From contig JALRMH010000070.1 in assembly GCA_026119935.1 (NCBI GenBank), positions 3,958-67,957 of the forward strand: a stretch of DNA of 64,000 nt. Reading direction: 5' to 3'. Position numbers and translations under genes: made by a program. The stretch is from Endothia cerciana. Lineage: Eukaryota; Ascomycota; Sordariomycetes; Diaporthales; Cryphonectriaceae. Below the pieces are notes generated by a model that saw nothing but the letters and a program-made list of their open reading frames with translations, was not told the DNA's origin and did not search any database. Positions 23,011 through 34,280 of the stretch are shown here, one piece after another; position 1 is the stretch's first letter; the number at the start of each line of letters is the position of its first letter.

Positions 23011-24058
23011 ATTGACCGACAACGAACTGAAGGCGCGTGGGAGCGGTCGTCTGGCGGTATAGGGTTGGAAAGGAGTGGCGAGAAGGCGAGTTGTAATCAG
23101 TAGAAGAAAACACGGAGTCATCTGGGCTGTTCTGTACCCAGGCTCCGAAGCAAGAGTTCATACCCTAGTATAGACAACGACTAAAGTATCGGCCTCTAAG
23201 CCTGCCCCTCTAGTTATCATAGCATTCAAGTAGCCTCTTCACCATTTCGCAGGACCAGGATGCCCTGAGCATGCCCATACTATGCAATGATAGCAGACAG
23301 CCCCAGACAGGCGTCTCACCATTTTAGCACATCAAGGCTGGCCGAGGAGAGCTCTCTCCATCGCGAACTGGCAGAGACTCACCCCTCTTAGGGCGCCTGG
23401 CCCGGGACGTAACTTTACGCTTTTTTGACGAGAGACAGGCTCTGCAGTCATTATACTGGCTGGCTGGGAAAGGCACCGAACCTCCCATCCTGTAATTCTC
23501 CTAGAAACGCACCCCGGCTCAATGCATTGCCCACCGCACACACCTCATCGGGTCCGGGATCTAATTAGGCCTCAACTGCCCAGGCTCCCTTCCCTTCTGT
23601 CTGTGCAAACCCCCCTCCACACTACCTTCAAAAACCTTCCCTTCCCCCTCCTGAACCGCTCCCCTCAGAGCATCCCCATCCGCCCCTGCAAACACATATA
23701 TTATTGTACATCAAGGCACCCATCCACCGCACGAACAGGGAATCCCGCCAGCATTACATCACCCGCTCCCCCGGTGCCACGAGACCCCACTTTATCCCCT
23801 GCCAGGACAGCTTAGAACTAGGACAGCTAATGGCGTGTTATACAGTCCCCGGGCCATGACGTCGGGGCGAGGACAGCACAGGGTCCCTCTTTCAGGGTCC
23901 TCGTCTGCGCTAACGGACAACAGGAACAGAGGACTGGACAGGACAGGGGAAGCTGGCCGTTTGACGAGATCCAAGAAACGAGCTTCAACTCACACAAAGG
24001 ACCACAGCTCACCAACTTCCAAGATTTCTGAAACATGGATAGGGCTGTGGGTTGTGGG

Positions 24059-24095
<37 letters not shown>

Positions 24096-24360
24096 GCATG
24101 GTATGTCTACGTAGCCAGCCAGCTAGCCGCCCTCCTCACTGTGTGTTTACCCGGTGATGAGGCTCGCCGCCAAGGGATCGGAGTTGCGATAAGCTCTACT
24201 GGCCAATCAAAGGACGGGAGGGGGGTTGGTTCCATAAGGCCACTGACGGACGCCTGGAAGGGGACACAGCTTCACGTCTCTCTATCCTGTATCGACTGCT
24301 TGGCTGATGTCACGGTCGTCATCACAGAGAGGGAGGCCTCGCCGTGTTTCTGTGATGGCC
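23011..24360. other. 1.3-kb region upstream of the small basic protein
   Basis: No supported gene. It contains a pyrimidine-rich segment (23590-23720) and a (TG)15 repeat at 24060-24091. A CCAAT (24203-24207) and a TATA element (24370-24377) lie in the proximal promoter of the following gene. Confidence 0.5.
24060..24091. repeat. (TG)n dinucleotide microsatellite
   Basis: About fifteen TG units about 460 bases upstream of the small basic protein start. Confidence 0.95.
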
Positions 24361-24377
24361 AGCTGAAGATATATAAA
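24203..24377 (+). promoter_or_regulatory. CCAAT and TATA elements of the small basic protein gene
   Basis: GGCCAATCA at 24201-24209 and TATATAAAC at 24370-24378, with the TATA 171 bases before ATG 24549, then a C/A-rich leader without ATG close to the start. A clear TATA box is uncommon among the genes here and suggests strong or regulated expression. Confidence 0.5.
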
Positions 24378-24548
24378 CTTCGTATCGGCCTACCTTCAAT
24401 CTCTACTGTAACACTAAGCATCCATCACTCCTATACCAATCAGAGGCACACTTCCTAAAGGAAAGAATCAAAAGAGATCCTCTCTCTATACACACACACC
24501 GTTTTTACCAAAACAACAATACCACCACACAAGGCCCAAAAATCCAAA

Positions 24549-24858
24549 ATGGCTCATCATCACCACCACAACACGCGCTCCACCAGCACCACCCGCACAA
24601 CTACCACCCGCCGCGGCGGCCTCTTCGGTCGCAAGAAGGTGCACCACCAGAAGCGCAAGCCCACTGTCGGTGACAAGATTGCCGGTGCCATGAAGAAGCT
24701 CAAGGGCTCCATCATGCACAATCCGGCCGAGAAGGTACGAAGACCACATTGCTCGTCATCATACGTTTGGGAGGACAAGGCTCTAACGGTTTCCACCACA
24801 GGCTGCTGGCACTCGCCGTATGCATGGCACTGATGGCCGTGGTAGCCACCGCTACTAG
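24549..24858 (+). CDS. Small basic His-rich protein, conserved-looking, function unknown
   Basis: Exons 24549-24734 and 24802-24858 around a 67-nt intron with a CTAAC branch site, 80 aa. It begins MAHHHHHNTRS, a natural five-histidine run, then a Thr/Arg-rich stretch, then GGLFGRKKVHHQKRKPTVGD and KIAGAMKKLKGSIMHNP, an amphipathic basic helix. The second exon adds AAGTRRMHGTDGRGSHRY. Net charge is strongly positive; there is no signal peptide or membrane segment, so it may bind nucleic acid or membranes. The pattern resembles small, abundant proteins found in many filamentous ascomycetes, but I cannot name the family. The upstream CCAAT/TATA promoter supports a real gene. Confidence 0.75.
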
Positions 24859-25329
24859 ATCAACCTGTTCGAGTTGTAAATTTGTACGATATGAACGTGT
24901 ACGATGTGAAAGGGAGAGGGGTTTGGGATGAGGTAGCGGCATAGCGGAACGATACCCACGAGTACACACGATTGTGTCACTTGCTTTGTATTTTTTTTAC
25001 ACGTCATCATCGATGATACTACCACAAATCAGAGCCGTCGCCTGCTCGAGGGGACATTTAACCCTTGGGTCCATCTACCTCTCATCTTTTCTTCATCAAG
25101 GAATCAGTCATGTATCTCGTGAGACGAAACGTCCGAATCTGTCAGCTGCCTATTAAAATCAACCGAGTTTTCCATAGGCTCATGCGAGAGGTACCATCCG
25201 CCACTGGAAGTCTGACAACCGAGCCATGTGTTGAGAGGGCCAATGTGGGTGATCGGCCCGTTCCGTCGTACCTTCTCCATCTTTGATTGAAATTTCCTTG
25301 TCGAGCTTGGTTCATGACCGCATAACCAT
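24859..25329. other. intergenic, convergent 3' ends
   Basis: Holds the 3' UTRs of the small basic protein (plus) and the disordered protein (minus). No gene was recognised. Confidence 0.5.
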
Positions 25330-27557
25330 CTAGGTGATCTTGTTCATACTGCCGCAACGACTACAGCGGTGGCCGATCTTGTGGGCGGAAGAGTCCCACT
25401 GCAACTCATCCTCCGTGGTCGAATAGCCCTTGTCAGCCGGGTAGAAGTCTCGGACAAAGGCGGTGTCGGTACGAGAGCGGGAGAGCTGTCTCACAGGCTG
25501 CGGGATGCGACTGCGAGCCTTGGACAATGCTGAAGGATTGCCATTGGCAGCATAGGCCTTACGAAGGTTCGAATTGCTGACCGCGACCGCTGAACCACCC
25601 ATTAACCGGTTGTTGTCGCGGGGCGACAGCGTGTTTGGGCTGGGCTGCGGCGAGCTGAAGCTCATGGCCAGCTCGTCCGAATCCCTGAAAACACCTAGAG
25701 CCAGGTTCCTCTCCATGTATTTTCCAAACATCTCGAGCTGTCCCTTGCTGGGGGAGGGATGTTTCTTTCTCGCCAGCCTCTGCAATGTGTCACGGCGCGC
25801 GGCGGGCGCCGGGAAAGATGGGACATCCTTCAGGCGTCCCACAGAGCGTGAGACATGTCGGATTGTGGAACCCGGAGGGTACGAACTCAACCTCGTGGAA
25901 TCGGTAGAGCTGGGAACCCCAGCACCTAAGGCAAGCCCACTCGCCGAGCCACCAGCTCTGCGGCCGGCTCCATTCGCCTTGTTCTCCTTTCGGAGGCTTT
26001 CACATGTGGTATGACCCTCGGGCTGTCGCTCGGATCCCGTGAGAGGGCCAGCGGGGGACAGGGTGATCAAGTCGGACCCATCATCCGGAACGCCGCGCGA
26101 TCCCTTGGTCGGAGTCTCGCAGCGAGAGAACGATCTTGGTCGACGCCTAGGTGTAGAGCAGCCAACCGGAGAACTTGTCAAGATGGCGTCCACGTTGGTT
26201 TCCAAGATTCGTTCGGCCTGGAAAGGGTCGGTTGGTGACACAAGGTTTCGGGTACCCTGCTTCGACCTCAGGCGAGCTTGGAACTCGGTCGGGTGCTGTC
26301 CCGGGAGTGATTCGGAGAACGGATCCTCCAGATTATGACCGCTGTGGATGTCGACCTCGTCAACTATTGTCAGCCGCTTCGTTGCCACGCACGGGCCTGC
26401 ATCGGTCCTGGCTGTGTTCATCTTGGCCGCCGGCCTGTCCAGCTGCTGGGCCTCGTCCAGGGGATCAAGTCTCGAACCTGTACTCTCCTGGCTGACAGTG
26501 TGAAGTTGATTCAGCGATAGTCTGCCCAACGGTAGACCGTGAAGAACCTGTCTTGCAGACATATCACCTGCGGCAGACGTCGGCTCGGTAGTGTCGTGGA
26601 CCCTGTTCCGCTTTCGAGGTCCCTTGGCACCGAAGTGATCAGCAAGCACGTCGGTGAACTTGGTGAGAACATTCTTAGTCCTGGAGCGTGACGTCTTCAG
26701 AGGCCGGGCCTCATCCGCAGAGCCTACGGCGCTGACGGTGAGGTCTTGCGAAGTGGATAGAACCGATGCGACCGAGTGACTGATCTTGGAGGTCTCGTTG
26801 CCTCCCTTCCGAATCGGACTGCCGCTCTTGAAACGCCCGGTGGTCCCCGGTAAAATTCCCGAGAAGGACTGCGAATTTCTGTGCGTCTCGCGACCCATCA
26901 GATGTGCAGAGGCACTTTGGGACTGAGGCAACGGTCGGACAAGTCCCTGGGCACCCCTGCTCGGCGAGGTCTTGGGGAAATCGCACGCGTCACCTTGAAG
27001 CTTCTGTCTCGAAGACCCGCCGGGTATGTTCTGAGCGCGACGGACTGGAGCTCGGAGCCCCTGTGGCGGGGAAGGGTGGCCGCAGGCGTCACTGGAAGGC
27101 ACAGTGCCCACTGTGTGGCTGCGAGCAAAGTAATGAGCCTGTTGAGAACCGGGGTCAGTTCACTTATTTCCTGTACGACTCTGGATGGTGCTAGGTAATA
27201 CCTGAGCAGCGCGCCCTAAGGGTCTGGCCCCAGGGTTGACCTCGCTCTCAGCGGTGGTGTCGAGCAGGGCGCTGACAAGTCTGCTGTCAATGTCGTCATC
27301 TTGGACAGCGCCACGAGCTCTGTCGTCGTCAGTAAAGTATGCTGCCGCGACGGCGGAGTGGATGTTAGAAGCTTGGTGACAGCATTGGTTAGCAAAACAC
27401 ATCGTCGTTGCGCCGCAGCAAGAATAGGACACTACGTACCTGTATTTGAGGTTGAGAGAAGTGGGCGAGTTGCAGTACCCTGGTCCCTACGACGGCTACC
27501 CAGCGTTGGCAGCAGGGCCTTCTTCCACTTGCCATTGGCCATCACAGAGGACGGCAT
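25330..27557 (-). CDS. Long disordered protein, function unknown
   Basis: Exons 27557-27440, 27371-27202 and 27138-25330 (introns 68 and 63 nt), 698 aa. The start MPSSVMANGKWKKALLPTLG is followed in exon 2 by an ordered block, NIHSAVAAAYFTDDDRARGA and VDSALLDT-like helices (DSRLVSALLDTTAESEVNPG), and AAQAHYFARSHTVGTVP over intron 2. The rest is Ser/Thr/Pro/Arg-rich with basic patches (TSRSRTKNVLTKFTDVLADH; RRDTLQRLARKKHPSPSKGQ). A short conserved-looking helix, LEMFGKYMERNLALGVF, occurs near 580, and the tail IGHRCSRCGSMNKIT has a Cys-x2-Cys pair. Domain of the family is not recognised. No signal peptide or membrane span; probably cytosolic or nuclear, perhaps a phosphorylated scaffold. Confidence 0.8.
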
Positions 27558-28661
27558 ACTGACGCTGCGGCAAGCAGCGCCAGGTGGGATTTCTGCTGGT
27601 GGAGGTGGTGATTCGATGAGTTTTGGGGGTGGGGGGAGGAAAGGGGTGTTGAACGAGTGACGGTAATGGGGATGCGAACGCACGATGGCGAGGGCAGTCT
27701 GGAAGAGACGGAAGTGAGAATACCTCGAGGGCGTATGTGGCGTGAAAGGAAGGTGGAGGTATCGTGGGTTCAAAGAAGGCAGAAGTGTGTCTCTGGTCAG
27801 TTGGGCTTTGACTGTCTGTTGTTGAACCGAGGGCGAATGCCAGGGAAGCTCACTCTTGACGGCCAGCCTGGACGCCCTCTCGCAGTCCCATCTGCATGCT
27901 TCGTCGACGCCAGAGCAAGACGAAGGACTGAGGCACGAAGGGGTTGACGAGTTTCGAGGAGCCCATTGGGAGCTGCAGATCAGAGGGCTGGCCAAAGTTG
28001 GGACGGGCGCCTGGGGGGCAGGCAGGGTAGGGGGAGGAACAGGGCAAGAAAAGGTGGTGCCTAGAGGCTCAGGTTTGGCAAAATTTCGCCTGCCGAGTGA
28101 CCTCTCGAATTTCTCTCTCCCAAGATCAGACTAAAGATGGTATCAGGCGGGAGAGGGATGAGATTGTGGGAAGTTGAACATCAAAAAGCCTGACAGAATG
28201 CTTAGGTAGGTACAGACCCGTGGTTGAGAGGGCGTGGGAGGTTGGGAAGGAAGCCGCGTCGTGTAGCGAGTGACCTGACAACCTTCCCCACGGTGACTGA
28301 CGCCTTTGCCAGCAGCGAGATGAGATATTATCGTCTCTCGCGGCTCAACAAGCCCTGCCTTCCCATCCTCAGAAGGGTCTCCCTGCCTGTGGTGCGTATG
28401 AGTGGTGTTCCCCCCCCCCCCCCAAGCCCCCAAGTCTCTTGAGTCCCAGTCCAATTGCTCAGGATACCAAAACGTTGCAGAGACCTCAAGCTGTCCGGTG
28501 TTGACGGCCCATGTTTCACGTTGAACGACGTGCACTTTAGGATGAGTACTCCAGGACCGAGGCTGATGACACTGGGACCATGAGACAAACGGGCGTGCGA
28601 ACAGCAGCCCGGCTATGACGATGTAAGCCTTTATTTATGTCGAGTCGGGATGAAGACCCAT

Positions 28662-28669
28662 CATATATA

Positions 28670-28707
<38 letters not shown>
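28662..28707. repeat. (TA)n microsatellite
   Basis: About 46 bases of near-pure ATATAT with two TAAATA interruptions. Confidence 0.95.
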
Positions 28708-29065
28708 CATAGTACGATCAGCATCGTGAGAGATGCTCTTACACGAGGGGATGAACAGATGGATGCCGACACTCGTACAGCACCTGGGCAAGAGGAGGGC
28801 TTTGCAGCCTTGCGCGTCGTCCTTCACGAGGAGTTTCCCAGCACGCCAGCGTCGTGGACGGCAGCTTGCTGGTGCTGGAACTGCAGTGTGTATGAATGTA
28901 ATATGATATATACTCCCCTAGATATCCATGATATGTGTACCATAGTACAATGTAGCAAAGTATGGTTGGTGGTCTCTTATCCTATCCGGTGTCTCCGGCT
29001 GCGGCGCTGAGCGATTAGTGTTCCGGTGCCTCTCATTCGCCTGTGGGCGGGTGTGTGGGTGGCCA

Positions 29066-29098
29066 GGGCCAGGGCCAGGCCAGGCCAGGCCAGGCAAG
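29066..29098. repeat. CCAGG pentamer/hexamer tandem
   Basis: GGCCAGGGCCAGGGCCAGG followed by four GCCAG units, about 510 bases upstream of HEM2. A similar CCCTGG repeat lies at 9898-9925. Confidence 0.85.
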
Positions 29099-29605
29099 GC
29101 GTTGGGGGTGTCCCCCCCACCTCGAGCCGCCTTCTCCTTTGTGCCGAGAATACGGGGTTCAATTTTGTTTCAGTCGCAACTTCGACTGCGCAGCGCGGAG
29201 CAGACGGCCTCGACGCCTCTCTCTCCTCCTCCCACGCCGAGCACCGAGTTCAGGCAGTGCAGACTTCTATCTATCCTGTGCGACACAACATCCCCCGGAG
29301 CATTGCTTATCATCGCCTCGGCGCTGGCTGCTGACAACATCAAACCTGCGGTCGACTCCCGAATCCGAGACCCCTTCCACCAACCTCCGTATTCGCCACT
29401 GCAAATCTCCAGCACAGACATACTTACTGCGACATTATACCGAGGCCCCGAGTCGGTTATATCGTGTCAATTGTCCCCCCCAGGGCCTTGGCTTGGGTCG
29501 GTCGATAGCTTCAAACAGTGCCCTCCCTCCCGCCGCCATCCAAGATCCGGTCAGGCCTATAACCCAACATCAGCCGGTTGAGTCGCGACTGCACCATCTG
29601 CCACC

Positions 29606-30881
29606 ATGTCCTTCTCCAGCCTCGTACAAGATCTTCCTATGCGCGGCTCCGCAGCCGAGGCACGCCGCCCTGGCCCTCGTGGGGATGCTTCCTCTACATC
29701 TGCTGCTTCCACCATGGATGCTGCCTCCCGGACCTCCCATATCTCCCGCGCCATGTCCTATGCCAGCACGAGTGCCACGAGCGTGAGCATCGCTGGGGAC
29801 ATCTCCAGTCAGCTCCACGGCGGCTACGCTCACCCTCTGGCGCGGCAATGGCAGGCGGAGAGGCAGCTTACAAAGGTCAGTGGAACTACTATCGCTCGCA
29901 ACCCTGCGCCTGTGCATGCGTGTGTGTGTGTGTGTTTGTGTGGGTGATCACGAGCTGACGGGTCTACACCAGTCCATGTTGATCTACCCGCTCTTCGTGT
30001 CGGACCAGGACGACGAGGAGGTCCTCATCCCCTCCCTCCCGAACCAGTACCGCCGCGGTCTCAACAAGCTGATACCTTTCCTCGAGCCCCTGGTACACAA
30101 GGGCCTCCGGGCCGTCATGCTCTTTGGCGTGCCTCTCAACCCTGGGACAAAGGATGCCCTCGGCACCGCAGCAGACGACCCCAGTGGCCCCGTCATCAAG
30201 GGCATCCGCCTGCTCCGGCAGCGGTTCCCACAGCTCTACATCACCGCAGACGTCTGCCTCTGCGAGTACACCTCACACGGCCACTGTGGCATCCTGCGCG
30301 ACGACGGCACGCTGAACAACCAGCTGTCCGTTGACCGCATCTCCGATGTCGCCATCGCCTACGCGCAGGCCGGCGCCCACTGTGTGGCCCCGTCCGACAT
30401 GAACGACGGCCGGATCCGGGCCATCAAGCTCAAGCTGATCGAGGAGGGCATCGCTCACAAGACCCTCCTCATGTCCTACGCCGCCAAGTTCTCGGGCTGC
30501 CTCTACGGTCCATTCCGGGACGCCGCCGGATCGTCACCCTCATTTGGCGACCGCAAATGCTACCAGCTGCCCCCAGGCGGCCGTGGTCTCGCGCGGCGTG
30601 CAATCGTGCGAGACATAGGCGAGGGTGCTGATGTGATCATGGTCAAGCCTGCAAGCCAGTACCTGGACATTATCAGCGACGCCAAGGAGCTCGGCAAGGA
30701 CCTGCCAGTTGCAGCGTATCAAGTGAGTGGTGAGTTCGCCATGATCCACGCCGCGGCAAAGGCTGGCGTGTTCGACCTCAAGACGATGGCCTTCGAGTCG
30801 ACCGAGGGCATCCTGCGGGCGGGCGCAACAATCGTCATCAGCTACTTCACACCAGAGTTTCTGGACTGGCTGTCCACCTAA
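29606..30881 (+). CDS. HEM2: Delta-aminolevulinic acid dehydratase (porphobilinogen synthase)
   Basis: Exons 29606-29875 and 29973-30881 (97-nt intron that carries a TG repeat), 392 aa. It condenses two 5-aminolevulinate molecules to porphobilinogen, the second step of haem synthesis, in the cytosol. The Schiff-base lysines are in SYAAKFSG (about Lys262) and VIMVKPASQYLD (about Lys315). The zinc-binding cysteines are in DVCLCEYTSHGHCG (about Cys185, 187, 195), so this is a zinc-dependent enzyme. SDMNDGRIRAIK and MTAFEST-type blocks (KTMAFESTEGILRAGA) complete the TIM barrel. Before the usual start (HGGYAHPLARQWQ) there is a Ser/Thr/Ala-rich extension of about 70 residues that looks disordered. 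Intact and complete. Confidence 0.96.
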
Positions 30882-32540
30882 TATGATGATGCGGGAAGTG
30901 AAATGGATGGGCGGAAAGGCGCTGAGGCGTTTTACGGGATTCTCCGAATTTCGATCGATCCAATGTGGCCATACCTATAGACTACGCCTGAATACCAAAA
31001 GCACGTTATGCCTCAGGGGCGGTCACCACCACCATGCGTAGACACTATGAGGGCTTTTGATGTGCACATGGATCGTGAGTCCGAGGTATCGTGGCCCTGG
31101 AAGAGGGGATCACCGCCAGCTGACCGGGAATGATCTTGGGGTCTACATAGACTGTTATACGTGGAGGTCTTGTTGATGGAGACCTACCCGGCCGCCTCGA
31201 AAAGGGGCACACCCAACTTCAAGTATTCTTGACCCGGCCGGGCTTCAATGCATCACGGGTCGGCACACTGGCCCGATTCTCCCAGACAATTTCCAAAACA
31301 AGCCGAAAACGTCCAGCCACGGCGACCGGCAAAACCTGGAACACGACGGCCGTCAGGAGGCGAGGGCCGCGCAGATCAGTTCCCGAAAGCCAAGACACGA
31401 CCCTTGTCACAGCGCCCGCGGTCCGCTCGCTACCGTGGCTTCTAACGTAAAAACCTGACCCGGCATGGCAAATCAGGAGACAGCCTCGTTCCTAAGAATA
31501 AGAACGCCTGGCCTGGCTGGAGGGTATCCTGCGCGCATGTGTTGGTTGTGGGCGCCTCTCCGTGCACAGCGGTGCTGCTTGTTGGTCCATCATCCGGTTC
31601 GCCTAGGCGATCAAGTGCCTCGAAGTCTGATCCTCTCTCTCCCCCCCTTCGGATCATCTCCACCATGACTTGTTCCCTGGAACCGCTGTTTTGGGCTTGC
31701 AGTGCATCAAGCATCCGGAGGACCCCCCCTCTCATCTCCAGCAAACGAACACTGCCGCTACCCGGCTTCGTGAACACGAGCGCCGCCAGGAAATAGTCAA
31801 GAAATGGAAATAGCCTGGGTGGCACACTTGTCAGCGAGACAACCGGCCGCTGTTGGCCCCCAAGTGCCTGTGTAGCTCCCACGCGCCGCCCATGAACCAG
31901 CGTGGACGCAAGTGGACTGACTGTATGCCCTCACCCCATCCGGTGTCTGGGCTCTGCGCATTCTCACTACGGCGGTTTGAAACATCCTGGGAACAAGTGT
32001 TGGGTTCCGGTTCCAACAGGCTGGACGAGGCTGCTGGATGTTCCCCCCAGAGTAACACCACCCCTCGCCAGCACACACTCCCCCCCGGCCCATAACTTTG
32101 GATGGGCCTGTGCATCACGGCATAGTGTTTCCGCTATTCGTGCAAGCCGCTCATGTCTCAGGCTGATGGGGGGAGGAGGGAGATGGCCACTTACTCCGGA
32201 CATTGGCTTGTCATCACCCTGAATCCTTCTTTCTGTCATCCGTCAAGCCTGTTTCCCTTTCCTTCGAGAATAGCATACACCCTCTTACCTCCCTGTGTTG
32301 TGCCCTGCTGTCGATCGGCCGTCAAGGGAGACATGCTGTCGCATTGACCAGAATTCTGCTGTTGGCTTTTTGTCTTTTTTTCCCATGTCCCTCCTGTGAT
32401 CCCTCTGTTTTCCTTCTGGCGAGGCCCATTCTGAATATAATTCTTCCAGCCGCAACAAGGCCACACGAAGCCGTTGTATTCCTGTTCTGTTGCCTCCTAC
32501 GGACCCCCCCCCCCTCCTCCCGCCTCCACATTGCTGGACA
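30882..32540. other. 1.66-kb intergenic region
   Basis: Carries the HEM2 3' UTR and the upstream region of the acyltransferase gene. Overlapping ORFs (for example 31882-31442 minus) have no recognisable domain. A C12 run lies at 32505-32517, just before the acyltransferase start. Confidence 0.5.
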
Positions 32541-32841
32541 ATGAACGGCCATGCCATCTCCAAGTCCTCCCTCTCCTTCGAGGAGACCATCACCCTGCTA
32601 GATGAGAAGACCCCCTCGGATATCGACAGCGAGGCCGGGCGCGCGGAGAACGACTCCCGCTTCCCCTCGGTGCAGGAATGGGCCCTCTTCAGCAGGCGGG
32701 TCGTCAAGGGGCTTCCCGTCCCGACCCGGATGCCCTCGAGGTCTAATTGCCGCGCCCTCTTGATCCGCGCCGGCCTCTTCCTCCTCCCTTCCTTCGTCGC
32801 CTCCCGCCTCTCCCCCTCCCACCACCACGAGCGGGGGGGCT

Positions 32842-32881
<40 letters not shown>

Positions 32882-34280
32882 GCTGGGCGCCACGGCGTAC
32901 CTGGACGGGATGCGGGGGCTCGCGGCGCTCATCGTCTTCTTCTGCCACTATTTCTACTCGTCGTTCGCCATCGCCGACGGGTGGGGGTCCAACGAGGACA
33001 GCTACGACCTGTTCAAGCTGCCCTTCTTCCGCCTCGTCTGGGCGGGCCCGCCCATGGTCGCCGTCTTCTTCATCATCTCCGGGTACGCCCTTTCCCTGAA
33101 GCCGCTGCGGCTCGCCCGGGCGCAGAGGTGGTCCGACTTCTCGACCACCATGGCCTCGTTCGTCTTCCGGCGGGCCTTCCGCCTGTTCCTGCCCACGCTC
33201 ATCTCCACCTTCATGGTCGTGGTGCTGCTGCGCCTCGGCGCGTACGAGTGGAACCGCGACTGGAGCCACGACCGGACGTACCACTGGAACGTGCAGGAGA
33301 CGGCCCCGGACCTCAAGAACAGCACCTCGGCGCAGCTGGAGGACTGGGGCTGGCACATGTTCGACTTCGTGCACGTCTGGGGCTGGGAGAAGTACGGCGG
33401 CTCGACCTACTACGACGTCCACCTGTGGACCATCCCCGCCGAGTTCCGCGCGAGCATGATGCTGTTCCTGACGCTCATCGGCCTGGCCAGGCTCCGGACC
33501 GCGCTCCGGATCGCCTTCCTGGCCCTCCTCATGGCCTTCTCGTACCGGAGCGACCGGTGGGAGATGGTCCTCTTCTACGTGGGCATGCTCTACGCCGAGC
33601 TGGACATCATCCGCGGCGCGCACACGGACCCCGCCACCACGGCCGCGCTGCAGCCACAGCAGGCCGTGCTGCCCACCTCGGAGCCCAGGCCGATGGACTA
33701 CGTCGGCACGGGCCACCGCGCCCCGGCGGGCGGCCGGGGGTCCGCCGGGGCCGGCAGGCTGCGGCGCCTCGGGTGGGCCCTGCTCGCGACCGCCTCGCTG
33801 TACCTGCTGTCGCAGCCCGACGTCAACAGCGACATCACGCCCGGGTGGGTGTTCCTGAGCTCGCTGATCCCGGAGTGGGTCGACGAGAAGTACCGCTACT
33901 GGCAGTGCGCCGGCGCGGCCCTGCTCGTCTTCTGCACGGCGCGGATGCCGAGCCTGCAGCGGGTGTTCAACTCGGGCCCCGTGCAGTACCTGGGCCGCAT
34001 CAGCTACGCCATCTACCTCATGCACGGGCCCGTGCTGCACACCGTCGGCTACGGGCTCGAGCGGTGGGCGTGGGGGGTCACGGGCACCGAGGGCGCCAAC
34101 TACCACCGGGGCTTCTTCCTCGGAGCCGTGTTGGTCATCCCCAGCGTCGTCTGGGCCGCCGACGTCTTCTGGCGCGCGGTCGACGCGCCCGTGGTGCGGT
34201 TCGCGAAGTGGCTGGAGTCGTGCTGTATCATGGCCGAGGAGGGCCGCCAGGACGGCCGCCAGCCGCACGGACGGCCATGA
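32541..34280 (+). CDS. Acyltransferase-3 family membrane protein
   Basis: One exon of 579 aa, ATG 32541; upstream in-frame codons have no ATG. After a ~110-residue cytosolic leader with an Ala run (GCG repeat at 32847-32878) the PF01757 fold begins: YLDGMRGLAALIVFFCHYF with the conserved His, PPMVAVFFIISGYALSLKPL, RRAFRLFLPTLISTFMVVVL, WTIPAEFRASMMLFLTLIG, YVGMLYAEL, and QYLGRISYAIYLMHGPVLH near the end. About ten membrane helices are visible. Members transfer acyl groups to small molecules or cell-surface glycans; fungal ones often sit in secondary-metabolite or O-acetylation roles. The substrate cannot be told. GC at third positions is very high, and the antisense and +1 frames are therefore also open. 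Confidence 0.9.
32847..32878 (+). repeat. (GCG)n trinucleotide repeat (polyalanine)
   Basis: Ten or so GCG units encode the Ala run before the first membrane segment of the acyltransferase. Confidence 0.9.

Larger units (their letters stand above)
27558..29605. other. 2-kb divergent upstream region (disordered protein / HEM2)
   Basis: No supported gene. It holds a C12 tract (28411-28422), a long (TA)n repeat (28662-28707) and CCAGG pentamer repeats (29066-29095). The last 500 bases are pyrimidine-rich HEM2 promoter and leader. Confidence 0.5.

Noticed and set aside
31442..31882. 146-aa minus-strand ORF between HEM2 and the acyltransferase
   Set aside because: A hydrophobic patch (FPFLDYFLAALVF) was seen, but there is no family similarity, no ATG context of note, and the opposite strand is also open.
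32598..34268. 556-aa ORF antisense to the acyltransferase gene
   Set aside because: It mirrors the third-position GC bias of the true gene; its composition is Arg/Pro/Glu/Val/Gly-rich without any domain. The plus-strand 570-aa frame shift ORF (32747-34459) is rejected for the same reason.
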